From Fimbriimonadales bacterium (lineage in GTDB: Bacteria > Armatimonadota > Fimbriimonadia > Fimbriimonadales > ATM1), in contig JAHCHL010000001.1 of the NCBI GenBank assembly GCA_026129745.1, forward strand, positions 268,992 through 332,991: a stretch of 64,000 nucleotides of DNA. The letters are read 5' to 3'. Both the position numbers and the translations under genes were made by a program. Positions 17,865 through 27,009 of the stretch are shown here, in pieces (the stretch's first letter is position 1; the number at the start of each line of letters is the position of its first letter). The notes under the pieces were generated by a model. That model had not been told where the DNA came from. It was given only the letters and a program-made list of their open reading frames with translations, and searched no databases.

Positions 17865-19011
17865 ATCGACAATCCTCGGCACAAAGCGGCTGCGACTCCC
17901 TGCTTTCTTCGCGGGATACCGCTTAGGTGACTACCCTGAATCTGGTCTGAAATGCATGCCATGGGATTTCACGCGTACAGAGGCTCTTCTAATTAACGCG
18001 TATGACTTTACCAGGCCGCGTTTTAACAAGCTGGTAATGAACGGCTGGACACCGTCAAAGTACCTCAAAACGGGAAAACGGCCTATCATCATTGATTCTG
18101 GAGCCTACTACTTTGTTCGGAAGTCAAATATGACAGTAACGCCGAAGGAGGTATTTGATCTGCAAAGAAGGTCCAAGGCAGATTTAGCAGTAATACTTGA
18201 CCATCCATTTATACCAGAAGCCAACGACAAGGACAAACGCATAAAGCGGACATTGGCTAATACTCGAGTTATGCTGAAAGAGGCTCAGTCTGCGGATAGC
18301 TCGCTCGAATTGATGCCCGTTATTCACGGACATAATCGAAAGCAATTGAGTGATTGTTTGCAGGGTATTACTCGACAAGTTGAGAAGTATGGCAGTGGCG
18401 ATCTGAGGAGAATAGGTATTGGAAGTATTGCACCGCTTGCTCAGAGGGGAAATGCCGCGATGGCCGTTGAACTGATCAACATTGTCAGGGAGCTTTGTCC
18501 GCAATCGCATATTCATTGCTTTTCGATGGGTTCAGGGCTCCTCATGCTACTTGCGTTTTTGGCGGGCGCAGATTCCGTTGATTCGCAGAGCTGGATGGTT
18601 AGCGCAGCGTTCAAATACGCACAATTACCAGGAACTCACGTAGTTCGATTGGGCCCTCGGGACTACAAGGATGTCCACAGTTTCAAGACCGCAAAGAAAA
18701 GCTTCGCAGAGCGTATTCTGAAACTTGCAGGTGATGAAGGTTTTTTTGTCTGCGACTGGATGAGGGGCGTCAAAATGAATTGCTCACAACTTTCGGAGGC
18801 ATTAGATTACGTTGATGAGTTAGTTGATCATAAGAGCAACGAGAACGTTCACAATCGAGCCTGTCACAACCTTTGGGTATTCAACTGGGAGGCTAATCAA
18901 TACCGAGATTCAATCGCTCGCGGTGGCGAAATCACATTTGTCCAGTCGAGGATCCAAGGAACGAGGTATGAAGGCGCTCTTGAAAAGTTAAAGGGACTAC
19001 TAGGTGGTTGA
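17845..19011 (+). CDS. tRNA-guanine transglycosylase-like protein (DpdA-type)
   Basis: A 388-aa TIM-barrel base exchanger. The TGT catalytic pattern is visible: general Asp in IIDSGAYYF (Asp84), ILDHPF (Asp119), GIGSIAPL at about 191-198, and the nucleophile region GADSVDSQSW (probable Asp246). The C-terminal RACHNLWVFNWE resembles the TGT HNL tail, but the canonical CxCxxC zinc cluster is not evident. Sequence and context fit DpdA-like enzymes that insert 7-deazaguanine bases into DNA rather than tRNA. The start is a TTG 20 bases inside herA; no better start is visible. Confidence 0.72.
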   Translation: MSCNRLKSTILGTKRLRLPAFFAGYRLGDYPESGLKCMPWDFTRTEALLINAYDFTRPRFNKLVMNGWTPSKYLKTGKRPIIIDSGAYYFVRKSNMTVTPKEVFDLQRRSKADLAVILDHPFIPEANDKDKRIKRTLANTRVMLKEAQSADSSLELMPVIHGHNRKQLSDCLQGITRQVEKYGSGDLRRIGIGSIAPLAQRGNAAMAVELINIVRELCPQSHIHCFSMGSGLLMLLAFLAGADSVDSQSWMVSAAFKYAQLPGTHVVRLGPRDYKDVHSFKTAKKSFAERILKLAGDEGFFVCDWMRGVKMNCSQLSEALDYVDELVDHKSNENVHNRACHNLWVFNWEANQYRDSIARGGEITFVQSRIQGTRYEGALEKLKGLLGG

Positions 19012-19459
19012 CAATCGCTTGCTCATTCTGAGTTGTTCTTCGAGGAAGGTCGCGGCAATTGGCGCAGTTTCAGCTTGGGAGCTCTATGACGGCGTGTTCT
19101 TTCGAGTTGCTAAAAAGACCCTTGGCTCGCGTCCGCCAATGGGTGGACTCCATATTCGCATCCTGTCCGCGAAATATGGTTTGATTGAGCCGGAATCGAT
19201 GATTGAATACTATGACGAGAAGATGTCACGTGAGTTGGCTCAAATGCACCGCGAGTATTGCATCAATCAATTGTCAAGACTCTGTAAGCGAACAAAATTT
19301 GACAGCGCACTCGTGGTGTGCGGAAAGGCTTACGTGGCTTCTTTGTCTCCCATCTCAGAATGGGCCCCAGCAAACCTTGCAGTAGAACTTCCGCCCGGTG
19401 GAATTGGCAAGAAGCTGCAAAGGCTCAAAGGTTGGCTACAGGAACTCACAACGTCTTAG
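19004..19459 (+). CDS. DUF6884 family protein
   Basis: A 151-aa protein beginning with LLILSCSSRK and followed by ELYDGVFFR and ILSAKYGLIEP, which is the DUF6884 pattern. A similar Cys/Ser-rich loop occurs in the C-terminal domain of archaeosine-type enzymes, so it may assist base modification by the preceding TGT-like protein. That role is an inference. The GTG start overlaps the TGT stop by 8 bases. A terminator follows 5 bases after the stop. Confidence 0.72.
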   Translation: MVDNRLLILSCSSRKVAAIGAVSAWELYDGVFFRVAKKTLGSRPPMGGLHIRILSAKYGLIEPESMIEYYDEKMSRELAQMHREYCINQLSRLCKRTKFDSALVVCGKAYVASLSPISEWAPANLAVELPPGGIGKKLQRLKGWLQELTTS

Positions 19460-19463
19460 AATG

Positions 19464-19494
19464 AAAAGCCCCACTCTAACGAGCGGGGCTTTTT
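19464..19494. terminator. Bidirectional Rho-independent terminator between the cassette and 16S rRNA
   Basis: The stem AAAAGCCCC / GGGGCTTTTT with a 12-base loop (which can pair further) has a T-run on both strands. It can therefore end the cassette transcript (plus) and the 16S transcript (minus). Confidence 0.85.
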
Positions 19495-19539
19495 GAGTCC
19501 TTGAGCCGGTTGGAGCAGCAAATCGTTCGACCTGGGAGT

Positions 19540-19577
19540 GTTCCTGCGTGAGTGCGGGAACGTGTTCAGTGATGAAC
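19540..19577 (-). other. Two small hairpins in the 16S rRNA trailer
   Basis: GTTCCTGC / GCGGGAAC (19540-19561, with one G-T pair) and GTTCA / TGAAC (19564-19577) lie within 45 bases of the 16S 3' end. They may guide 3' processing; no U-tract follows either. Confidence 0.4.
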
Positions 19578-19584
19578 TCCCTTT

Positions 19585-21095
<1,511 letters not shown>

Positions 21096-21198
21096 GAATC
21101 GTTTGAATGTTGGGTTCGTCTTTTCCTTAGAAAGGAAATCGACAAACCTGAAACTCTCGAAATGAGAGTCGTGGACGATATGCTGCGCTTTCCAACCG

Positions 21199-21212
21199 GT
21201 TTTCAAGGAGCG
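21199..21212 (-). promoter_or_regulatory. boxA-like antitermination site in the rRNA leader
   Basis: On the minus strand the leader has GCTCCTTGAAAAC, close to the boxA consensus of rRNA leaders, between the promoter and the 16S 5' end. Confidence 0.45.
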
Positions 21213-21242
21213 CGCCGTCTCGAGAACCGAGAGGCAAGGGTC

Positions 21243-21272
21243 ATTATAGGCAGGTCGCGCGCGATTTGTCAA
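21243..21272 (-). promoter_or_regulatory. 16S rRNA promoter
   Basis: Minus-strand TTGACA (21272-21267), an 18-base spacer and TATAAT (21248-21243), both perfect consensus. The leader to the 16S 5' end is about 140 bases. Confidence 0.85.
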
Positions 21273-21310
21273 GGGGTTGGGCGTCGATTTTATGATTTTG
21301 CTTGCAAATA

Positions 21311-21340
21311 GGGCGTTCCAGCGTAGCCGATGGAACGCCC
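21311..21340 (-). terminator. Terminator hairpin of the gene at 21350
   Basis: A perfect 10-bp stem GGGCGTTCCA / TGGAACGCCC lies 9 bases after the stop codon; only a weak T-tract follows. It separates the secreted-protein gene from the rRNA promoter. Confidence 0.7.
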
Positions 21341-21349
21341 TAACCCTCT

Positions 21350-22672
21350 TTAGGGCCGATTGATCTTCCAGATCACCTGGTCGATCTGGGCTGTCCAGCC
21401 CGGAATAATCAAGTTGCCTGGATCGTACCAACTCAAGCGCGCTCTCATTTGATTGTTGCTCGAGATGTAGTGTGTTGGGTTGTTCGGAATCACGATCTGT
21501 ACAATCGAGTCCGAGGTTGTCGCCTGCCTCGTGTCCCAAACGACCCACTGATTCGAGTTGAAGTTGAACAGCTCGATCACTTGCGGAACGTTGTTGCCGA
21601 CAGTCGGCACTCGCGCCTCCATTTGGAACTCGAATCCCGCAACCTGACCAGGCGAGACTCCGCCTTCGATCATGACTCGCACAGACGGCAGTCCGAGCGC
21701 AATCGGGGGTGCCTCCCTGATGATGAGCCGATTATCATCGCTGAACCAAAGCGATCCCAGATTTCCGCTCTGCTGAATTCCGGTCGTGATCGTGAAAGAT
21801 GTCGGCAGAACGGTATCTTGCTGGCCGCCTGCCGTTGCAACGAGTGCAAAGTTCGCCGCTTCGTTCGGCTGGCCGCCGAAGTTGTCGATCTCGGTCTCGT
21901 CGTAAATGCCGTCGACCGGATCCCAGTCGTAGTAGAAAAGGTCTTCACTGTTGCCTATTGTCGGGAATCCGCCGCTGAAGACAGTTTGGACAAAGCCCTC
22001 TGCAAACGGACCCTCGCCCCGCTCAGGGATCTGAGGCCATCGAAACTGCTGCACGAAGTAGCTCTGCGCCTGAGGCGTGTTGCAACCAACGCTGGCAATA
22101 TTGAACGTGACCAGATAGTTGCCTTCGATTGGAACGCTGAAGTAACCGCCAAAATCGCGGTTCGGTGCTGGTGGATGAGGAAGGAACGCTTGGACGCCAG
22201 GCCCAAGTCCGGGGCTGAACTGATAGTAGACCTTCCATCGAATCAGAAACGTCGAGGTTGTTGCAGAACTGATTCCAACGGTTAGCGTCTTCCACGCTTG
22301 GTTCACGCCGCTCGCTGCGATCCGCATATCGTCGAGCGCACTTGGAATGGGGAACTCCGCGTTAGATGTGAAGTATGTCCCATTGTCATTGCGGTAAATC
22401 TCCGGAGCGTCTTCGCCTCCAAGCATACGGATTCCGGTATCTCCAAACCGATGCCCGGGTCGCACTCCGCGAGCGGGAATGACCTGTCCATCGGCGCGAA
22501 TCGGCCCGATGTATTCAGCGACATAGGGAATCTTCGTTCCGCGAAGATCGACGTATCGCTTACCGTCCCAATACCCGCCAAATTGCAGCGTCATAGAACC
22601 TGTGAACACCTGTTGCGCCGATGCCGCGGCGACCAGCGCAAAGATCGAAAAAAGAAATAACAGCTTACGCAT
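21350..22672 (-). CDS. Secreted protein of unknown function
   Basis: A 440-aa protein with a signal peptide (MRKLLFLFSIFALVAAASAQ) and a beta-rich mature part. It has repeated aromatic/Gly strands and segments such as VFTGSMTLQFGGYWDGKRY and IPGWTAQIDQVIWKINRP at the end. There is no PEP-CTERM tail, unlike several neighbours. The ATG at 22672 has an AAGGAGA site; the longer frame to 22741 lacks one. The family is unknown. Confidence 0.75.
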   Translation of the reverse strand: MRKLLFLFSIFALVAAASAQQVFTGSMTLQFGGYWDGKRYVDLRGTKIPYVAEYIGPIRADGQVIPARGVRPGHRFGDTGIRMLGGEDAPEIYRNDNGTYFTSNAEFPIPSALDDMRIAASGVNQAWKTLTVGISSATTSTFLIRWKVYYQFSPGLGPGVQAFLPHPPAPNRDFGGYFSVPIEGNYLVTFNIASVGCNTPQAQSYFVQQFRWPQIPERGEGPFAEGFVQTVFSGGFPTIGNSEDLFYYDWDPVDGIYDETEIDNFGGQPNEAANFALVATAGGQQDTVLPTSFTITTGIQQSGNLGSLWFSDDNRLIIREAPPIALGLPSVRVMIEGGVSPGQVAGFEFQMEARVPTVGNNVPQVIELFNFNSNQWVVWDTRQATTSDSIVQIVIPNNPTHYISSNNQMRARLSWYDPGNLIIPGWTAQIDQVIWKINRP

Positions 22673-22777
22673 TGCTCGTCTCCTTGCTCTCCATATTGTA
22701 CAGAGAGTTCTGCCCAAACGGACACTCGATTTTTTGACCACTCAAGCGCCAGTAATGTTCACGAGAACGGAAGCGGT

Positions 22778-24127
22778 TCATGGAGCAAGCAGGGCAAGGG
22801 CGTCTTGAACCGTCCGGAATGCGCCAAGCTTCATCCCTGGTACTCCATGCGATTGCTTGAGGTGCTTGCTAACTGCCGCTCGCGAAAAGCCGAGCCGCGC
22901 TGCTTCCTTTAGCCGCTGCTCTGCCGAGCCAGCGCTTCGTATTTCTCCGGTCAGTCCGATTTCCCCAAAAGCGACGAGGTCTGGCGGAACGGGAACATCC
23001 TTCAGACTGCTTGCGACCGCGAGCAAAACGGGCAGATCGGCCGCAGGCTCACGAATCTGAAGTCCGCCAACGGCGCTGACAAAGACGTCGTGCGCCCCAA
23101 GCCTCAAACCGCATCTCTTTTCAAGCACACCGAGAACGAGCATGACTCGGTTGTAATCCAGGCCAACGACAGACCTTCGTGGGTTGTTCGCGTAATTTGG
23201 CGCAACGAGAGCCTGGATCTCGACTAAGACTGCACGGCTGCCCTCCATCGCTGGGAACACCGCGCTGCCAGCAGCATCGGGGTTTCGCTCTGCCAGCAAC
23301 GCAGCAGACGGATTCGGAACGTCTTCCAGCCCGCGCTCTGTCATCTCGAACACGGCGATTTCGTCGACGCTGCCAAAACGGTTCTTGACTGCCCGAACGG
23401 CGCGCATCCTACCAAAGCCTTCCCCTTCGAACGAAAGAACGGTATCGACCAAGTGTTCCAATACCTTGGGACCGGCGAGCGATCCGTCCTTTGTGACATG
23501 GCCGACCAGGACGACGGCAACTTCTTTGGACTTCGCGATTTGCTGCAGCGTCGCCGCGCACTGCCGAACTTGGCTGACACTCCCCGGAGCGCTCTCGGCA
23601 TCGGATGAATGCATCGTCTGAATGCTGTCGACGATCAGCAAGTCCGGATCGGCACCTTCTATAAAAGCCACTGCCTCAGTCAGCTCGGAGCAGTTTGCCA
23701 AATAGAATGAATCCCCGGTTGCGCCGATTCGCTCGGCTCGAAGCTTCACTTGGGCAGCAGACTCTTCGCCCGACAAATACAGAACCCTTCTTGCTTTCGA
23801 TGCAAGAAGCCCTGAGACTTGCGTCAGCAACGTGCTCTTGCCAATACCGGGTTCTCCTCCGAGCAAAGTCAGCGATCCAGGAACGAATCCGCCGCCAAGA
23901 ACCAAATCGAGCGATTCGATGCCTGAAGAGATTCGCTTTCCTTCGAGCGTTGAGATCTCGCGGATCGCGGCAGGCGTTTTTGCGGCGATTGCAACAATCG
24001 CCTTAGCAGGCAACGGAGCCTCTTCCGCTACCGATCCCCAGGCGCCGCACTCTGAGCATTGCCCAAGCCATTTTGGAAACTGGGCGCCGCACTCACGGCA
24101 GGCGAAGATGGACTTAGCTTTCGGCAT
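22778..24127 (-). CDS. radA: DNA repair protein RadA (Sms)
   Basis: A 449-aa protein with the N-terminal four-Cys zinc finger (CRECGAQFPKWLGQCSECGAW), the RecA-like ATPase Walker A GGEPGIGKSTL, the RadA-specific KNRFGS motif, and a C-terminal Lon-like domain (GLDYNRVMLVLGVLEKRCG...). RadA drives branch migration in recombination and repair. Start at ATG 24127, full length. The next upstream gene on the same strand is closed by a hairpin at 24139-24166. Confidence 0.96.
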   Translation of the reverse strand: MPKAKSIFACRECGAQFPKWLGQCSECGAWGSVAEEAPLPAKAIVAIAAKTPAAIREISTLEGKRISSGIESLDLVLGGGFVPGSLTLLGGEPGIGKSTLLTQVSGLLASKARRVLYLSGEESAAQVKLRAERIGATGDSFYLANCSELTEAVAFIEGADPDLLIVDSIQTMHSSDAESAPGSVSQVRQCAATLQQIAKSKEVAVVLVGHVTKDGSLAGPKVLEHLVDTVLSFEGEGFGRMRAVRAVKNRFGSVDEIAVFEMTERGLEDVPNPSAALLAERNPDAAGSAVFPAMEGSRAVLVEIQALVAPNYANNPRRSVVGLDYNRVMLVLGVLEKRCGLRLGAHDVFVSAVGGLQIREPAADLPVLLAVASSLKDVPVPPDLVAFGEIGLTGEIRSAGSAEQRLKEAARLGFSRAAVSKHLKQSHGVPGMKLGAFRTVQDALALLAP

Positions 24128-24138
24128 GGGGACAAAGA

Positions 24139-24166
24139 GGAATTCCCGGCCAAAGCCGGGAATTCC
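24139..24166 (-). terminator. Terminator of PEP-CTERM gene 1
   Basis: A perfect 12-bp stem GGAATTCCCGGC / GCCGGGAATTCC with loop CAAA lies 22 bases after the stop of the gene at 24189. The radA start is 12 bases beyond it. Confidence 0.8.
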
Positions 24167-24188
24167 TTCGAACCAAGAAGATCCGAGA

Positions 24189-24794
24189 CTATTTGCGGCG
24201 TCGGCGAGCTGCCAGAGCGGCGAGGCCGAGTCCGACGATAGCCACCGTTGCAGGCTCAGGAACTGGTGTGTACTGCATGCTGTCGTTCATGATGAACCCG
24301 TTGAACTGGTTGTTCGCACGGATGACGATTCGAGACATGCCGCCGGCATACTCCCAGCCGTTCCAGGCCCACTGGCCTTGAGGTGCGCTCGCCGCGAGCG
24401 CGGAGCCTATTTGATTGTTGTTGGCATCGTAGAAGGCAACTGTCGCATCAGGCGCATCTGCATTGGTCGCGAAATAGCCTCCAAATCGGAACGCGGGAAC
24501 CGCGAAGTTGTATTCGTAGTTCACACCCGCTCCGCCCATGAAAACATCGCCGCTGTGCGGAAAGACCGACACAAAGAAACCCCAACCGGTCGTGATGTGG
24601 AGACCCTGTCCAGTTCCAACTTGGTCGACAGTCCCTGCTCCGCCGAAAACAACATATTGCGGCAAGAACTGGAATCTTGTCTGGGTCTCGTAACCTTCCG
24701 ACGCGGCTCCGACGAAGGGACCAATCGGAACGACCTGCGAGTTTGCGGCAACGCTGAGCGCACCGACTGCCAGCGCGCCAATCCATTTGTTCAT
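24189..24794 (-). CDS. PEP-CTERM sorting-domain protein 1
   Basis: A 201-aa exported protein with an N-terminal signal (MNKWIGALAVGALSVAANSQ), a beta-rich middle and the C-terminal PEP-CTERM signal VPEPATVAIVGLGLAALAARRRRK. Such tails are recognised by exosortase and removed during anchoring or export. The ATG at 24794 has a GGAG site; the open frame reaches 24812. No exosortase gene is in the window. The role of the passenger domain is unknown. Confidence 0.85.
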   Translation of the reverse strand: MNKWIGALAVGALSVAANSQVVPIGPFVGAASEGYETQTRFQFLPQYVVFGGAGTVDQVGTGQGLHITTGWGFFVSVFPHSGDVFMGGAGVNYEYNFAVPAFRFGGYFATNADAPDATVAFYDANNNQIGSALAASAPQGQWAWNGWEYAGGMSRIVIRANNQFNGFIMNDSMQYTPVPEPATVAIVGLGLAALAARRRRK

Positions 24795-24846
24795 TTCTCT
24801 CTCCTTCACCAACCGCCGAGTCTTAGTTCGGCAGGCAGGCGAAATC

Positions 24847-24875
24847 AGTCTATCCTATGAGTTCTGGCTTGACAA
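24847..24875 (-). promoter_or_regulatory. Promoter of PEP-CTERM gene 1
   Basis: Minus-strand TTGTCA (24875-24870), 17-base spacer, TAGACT (24852-24847); the leader to the start is about 45 bases. The next PEP-CTERM gene has a similar TTGTCG-17-TAGAAT. Confidence 0.55.
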
Positions 24876-24906
24876 GACGCTGACCTTAAAACCCAGTAAA
24901 AAAACG

Positions 24907-24932
24907 GAATTCCCGGCGATAGCCGGGAATTC
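24907..24932 (-). terminator. Terminator of PEP-CTERM gene 2
   Basis: An 11-bp perfect stem GAATTCCCGGC / GCCGGGAATTC, loop GATA, followed on the minus strand by seven T residues. Confidence 0.9.
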
Positions 24933-24955
24933 GTTCGAACCGAGAGGATTCGAGA

Positions 24956-25666
24956 TTACTTGCGGCGTCGGCGCGCAGCGAGCGCAGCGAGGCCGAGTCC
25001 GACTGCAGCCAGCGTGGCCGGCTCAGGGACGACTTCGCCACGAATCGTGATTCCGAAGTCCTGGGGATCGCCGCCGATGTCGCTGACTTTCGTCCACGCT
25101 GTCGGATAGCTGTTCGTGCCGCCACCTTCAGGGCCTGTGTCGCGGAGGTGAGCTTCATTTCCAACCACGTTTTGAGCGACGACCCAGAAGAAGTTGGTCG
25201 TATCGAGCGCCATCAGCGACACCCAGTAGGTGCCCGGGCCAAGCGAAACGGTCGTGAGGTCGATCGTGAAATCGTAGGCGTTTCGGCCAACGTAGTTGCC
25301 CTGCGAACCCGATCTGGTGATAGCAGTCGAAACTTGGGTTGACAAGGCAGTGTTAGCGGGTGCGCCGCCGTTGTTGGCGTAGAAGCTGACTTCGAAGCCA
25401 CCTGTCGGGTTTCTGTCGGCGCCATCGAAGAACACGCCTCGCATGACGAGCTGGTTGATGTTCCAGCCGGGCCCGCCGACAACGAAATCGTTCGCGCCTT
25501 CACGAACCAAATCGAGGCCTGAGACGTTGCCCTTGCTGATGCTCCAAGCGGGAACGGGCGACCCGGACTGGGTTGGGCCGATGGGAGCCTGCACCCAAAG
25601 GTCGATAGCGTTGGCACCTGTTCCAAGCGCGGCTACTGTGAGCGCGGCTATTGCTACTCTCTTCAT
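24956..25666 (-). CDS. PEP-CTERM sorting-domain protein 2
   Basis: A 236-aa exported protein: signal peptide MKRVAIAALTVAALGTGANA, a beta-sandwich-like middle with segments such as GPGTYWVSLMALD, and the tail VVPEPATLAAVGLGLAALAARRRRK. The ATG follows AGGAGG in the minus strand. It is transcribed from its own promoter at 25763-25791 and closed by its own hairpin. The passenger function is unknown. Confidence 0.85.
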   Translation of the reverse strand: MKRVAIAALTVAALGTGANAIDLWVQAPIGPTQSGSPVPAWSISKGNVSGLDLVREGANDFVVGGPGWNINQLVMRGVFFDGADRNPTGGFEVSFYANNGGAPANTALSTQVSTAITRSGSQGNYVGRNAYDFTIDLTTVSLGPGTYWVSLMALDTTNFFWVVAQNVVGNEAHLRDTGPEGGGTNSYPTAWTKVSDIGGDPQDFGITIRGEVVPEPATLAAVGLGLAALAARRRRK

Positions 25667-25762
25667 TTGTTTCGATTCCTCCTCTCGGAATGTTTCCCGC
25701 TATCCGGCGGGCCGGAAATGGATCTTAGGAATGGCACGTTGCGCCATCTCCGCGAATGCCAC

Positions 25763-25791
25763 ATTCTACCAAACAAATTTCGTGCCGACAA
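25763..25791 (-). promoter_or_regulatory. Promoter of PEP-CTERM gene 2
   Basis: Minus-strand TTGTCG (25791-25786), 17-base spacer, TAGAAT (25768-25763). The leader is about 95 bases and GC-rich with a CCCGCCGG/CCGGCGGG-like element. Confidence 0.5.
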
Positions 25792-25997
25792 GGTCAATTT
25801 CCTTGCTCCCAGGCATTTTCCCCTGAGAATCCGGCTTTTCGGCCGCAAATCCAGCAGGATTACCTGGTGGCATCTTGTTTGAAGAAGAACGAGGCACTCT
25901 CTTAGACGGGTTGGTTGTCCGCTAAGTTCGTCGGACGCGAAGATTCCGCTGGAAAATGCGCACCCTTAACAAACGGATTCAGCCGACCCAAAGAAGT

Positions 25998-26029
25998 AAT
26001 TCGACCCCCGAGGTCTCGGGGGTCGAATT
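25998..26029 (-). terminator. Terminator of PEP-CTERM gene 3
   Basis: A 14-bp perfect stem AATTCGACCCCCGA / TCGGGGGTCGAATT with a 4-base loop; the minus strand then runs ACTTCTTTG. Confidence 0.8.
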
Positions 26030-26056
26030 CGATGAGCAGTCTCGATCAGATCGAGA

Positions 26057-26734
26057 TTACTTGCGGCGTCGGCGAGCTGCCAAAGCAGCGAGACCGAGGC
26101 CGATGACGGCGATGGTTCCCGGCTCAGGAACGACGCCTTCAGCTTCGAGCAGCCAGTCTCCGGGGAATCCAATTGCGCTCATACGGAAGAGGCCGATGCC
26201 GCCGCCGATGTTGTTCGGGTCGAACCCACCAGCAGTTCCGCTACCAGCAACCCACGAGTTGTTGCTCAAGGGAGCCGTCTGATCCAGCGGAGCAGGGAAG
26301 CCACCAGCTGCGTGGTTGACATCCGCGCCGATCGCGAACCAGGTGCCATTCGCGCCGACCGTTGCATTCACGGCGACCGACTGAAGAACGTCGGTGTCGA
26401 TGCTGCCTGCAGCAACGGTGCCGTTCCATGAGCCAAGCAAGTTGACGCCTGCTGCCATGTCGCCCGTCGGGCTGTTCAGCGTCCAAACGTGAACGCGGAA
26501 CGGAGTGCCGGCTGCCACACCCGAGCTACCCGGGAAGCTTGGCGATCCAAACGACGTTCGAATGGCCGTAATCACGTTGTTTCCGCCTGTGACCTGGAAG
26601 GCCATCATCCAAGCGATGTTGCCGCCTGCAGTCAGACCGAGTGAGTTTTCAGAAACACCGTCGTGCTCGGTGTAGGTGAAGGCGTTCGCGCCGACAGCTG
26701 CGACGAGAAGGCCAAGAAGTGCTAGCTTCTTCAT
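26057..26734 (-). CDS. PEP-CTERM sorting-domain protein 3
   Basis: A 225-aa exported protein: signal MKKLALLGLLVAAVGANA, a passenger with strands such as GNNVITAIRTSFGSPSFPG and GSWNGTVAAGSIDTDV, and tail VVPEPGTIAVIGLGLAALAARRRRK. The tail is nearly identical to those of the other PEP-CTERM genes here, including Gly instead of Ala in PEPGT. A GGAG site precedes the ATG. The function is unknown; it is presumably surface-exposed. Confidence 0.85.
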   Translation of the reverse strand: MKKLALLGLLVAAVGANAFTYTEHDGVSENSLGLTAGGNIAWMMAFQVTGGNNVITAIRTSFGSPSFPGSSGVAAGTPFRVHVWTLNSPTGDMAAGVNLLGSWNGTVAAGSIDTDVLQSVAVNATVGANGTWFAIGADVNHAAGGFPAPLDQTAPLSNNSWVAGSGTAGGFDPNNIGGGIGLFRMSAIGFPGDWLLEAEGVVPEPGTIAVIGLGLAALAARRRRK

Positions 26735-26953
26735 TATGATTTTCTCCTCTCTTCAGAGTGGTTTAGATTTAGGCCTGCGCCTTTCGGGCCCGGTAAGGTT
26801 CCCCCTGCACGGTGAGCGTAGGGCAAACAAGCACCAGCATTATGACGAAGAAACCCAATGAAATGATCAACCTGATTTTAAACCGATGAAAACCCGGTAA
26901 TTCCGCCTATGCCGAACGGCAAACTCCCACGCGGAACGCTTCATCCAAAAAGC

Positions 26954-26981
26954 ATCGAGCCCCGAGAAATCGGGGCTCGAT
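26954..26981 (-). terminator. Terminator of PEP-CTERM gene 4
   Basis: A 12-bp perfect stem ATCGAGCCCCGA / TCGGGGCTCGAT with loop GAAA, followed on the minus strand by GCTTTTT. Confidence 0.88.
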
Positions 26982-27009
26982 ATCGTGTGTCGGCAGGCGT
27001 GTGCCTGGC

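Noticed and set aside
26735..26850. Possible GEMM-type c-di-GMP riboswitch upstream of PEP-CTERM gene 3 (minus-strand stretches like CAGGGGGAACC and GGCCTAAATC recall parts of the consensus).
   Set aside because: The P1b hairpin and the central GGGACGCAAAGCC core cannot be built from this sequence; the resemblance is partial and GC-rich.
24139..26981. The hairpins between PEP-CTERM genes as a dispersed repeat family or CRISPR-like array.
   Set aside because: They differ in sequence, each lies just after one stop codon and most have a T-run, so they are ordinary terminators.
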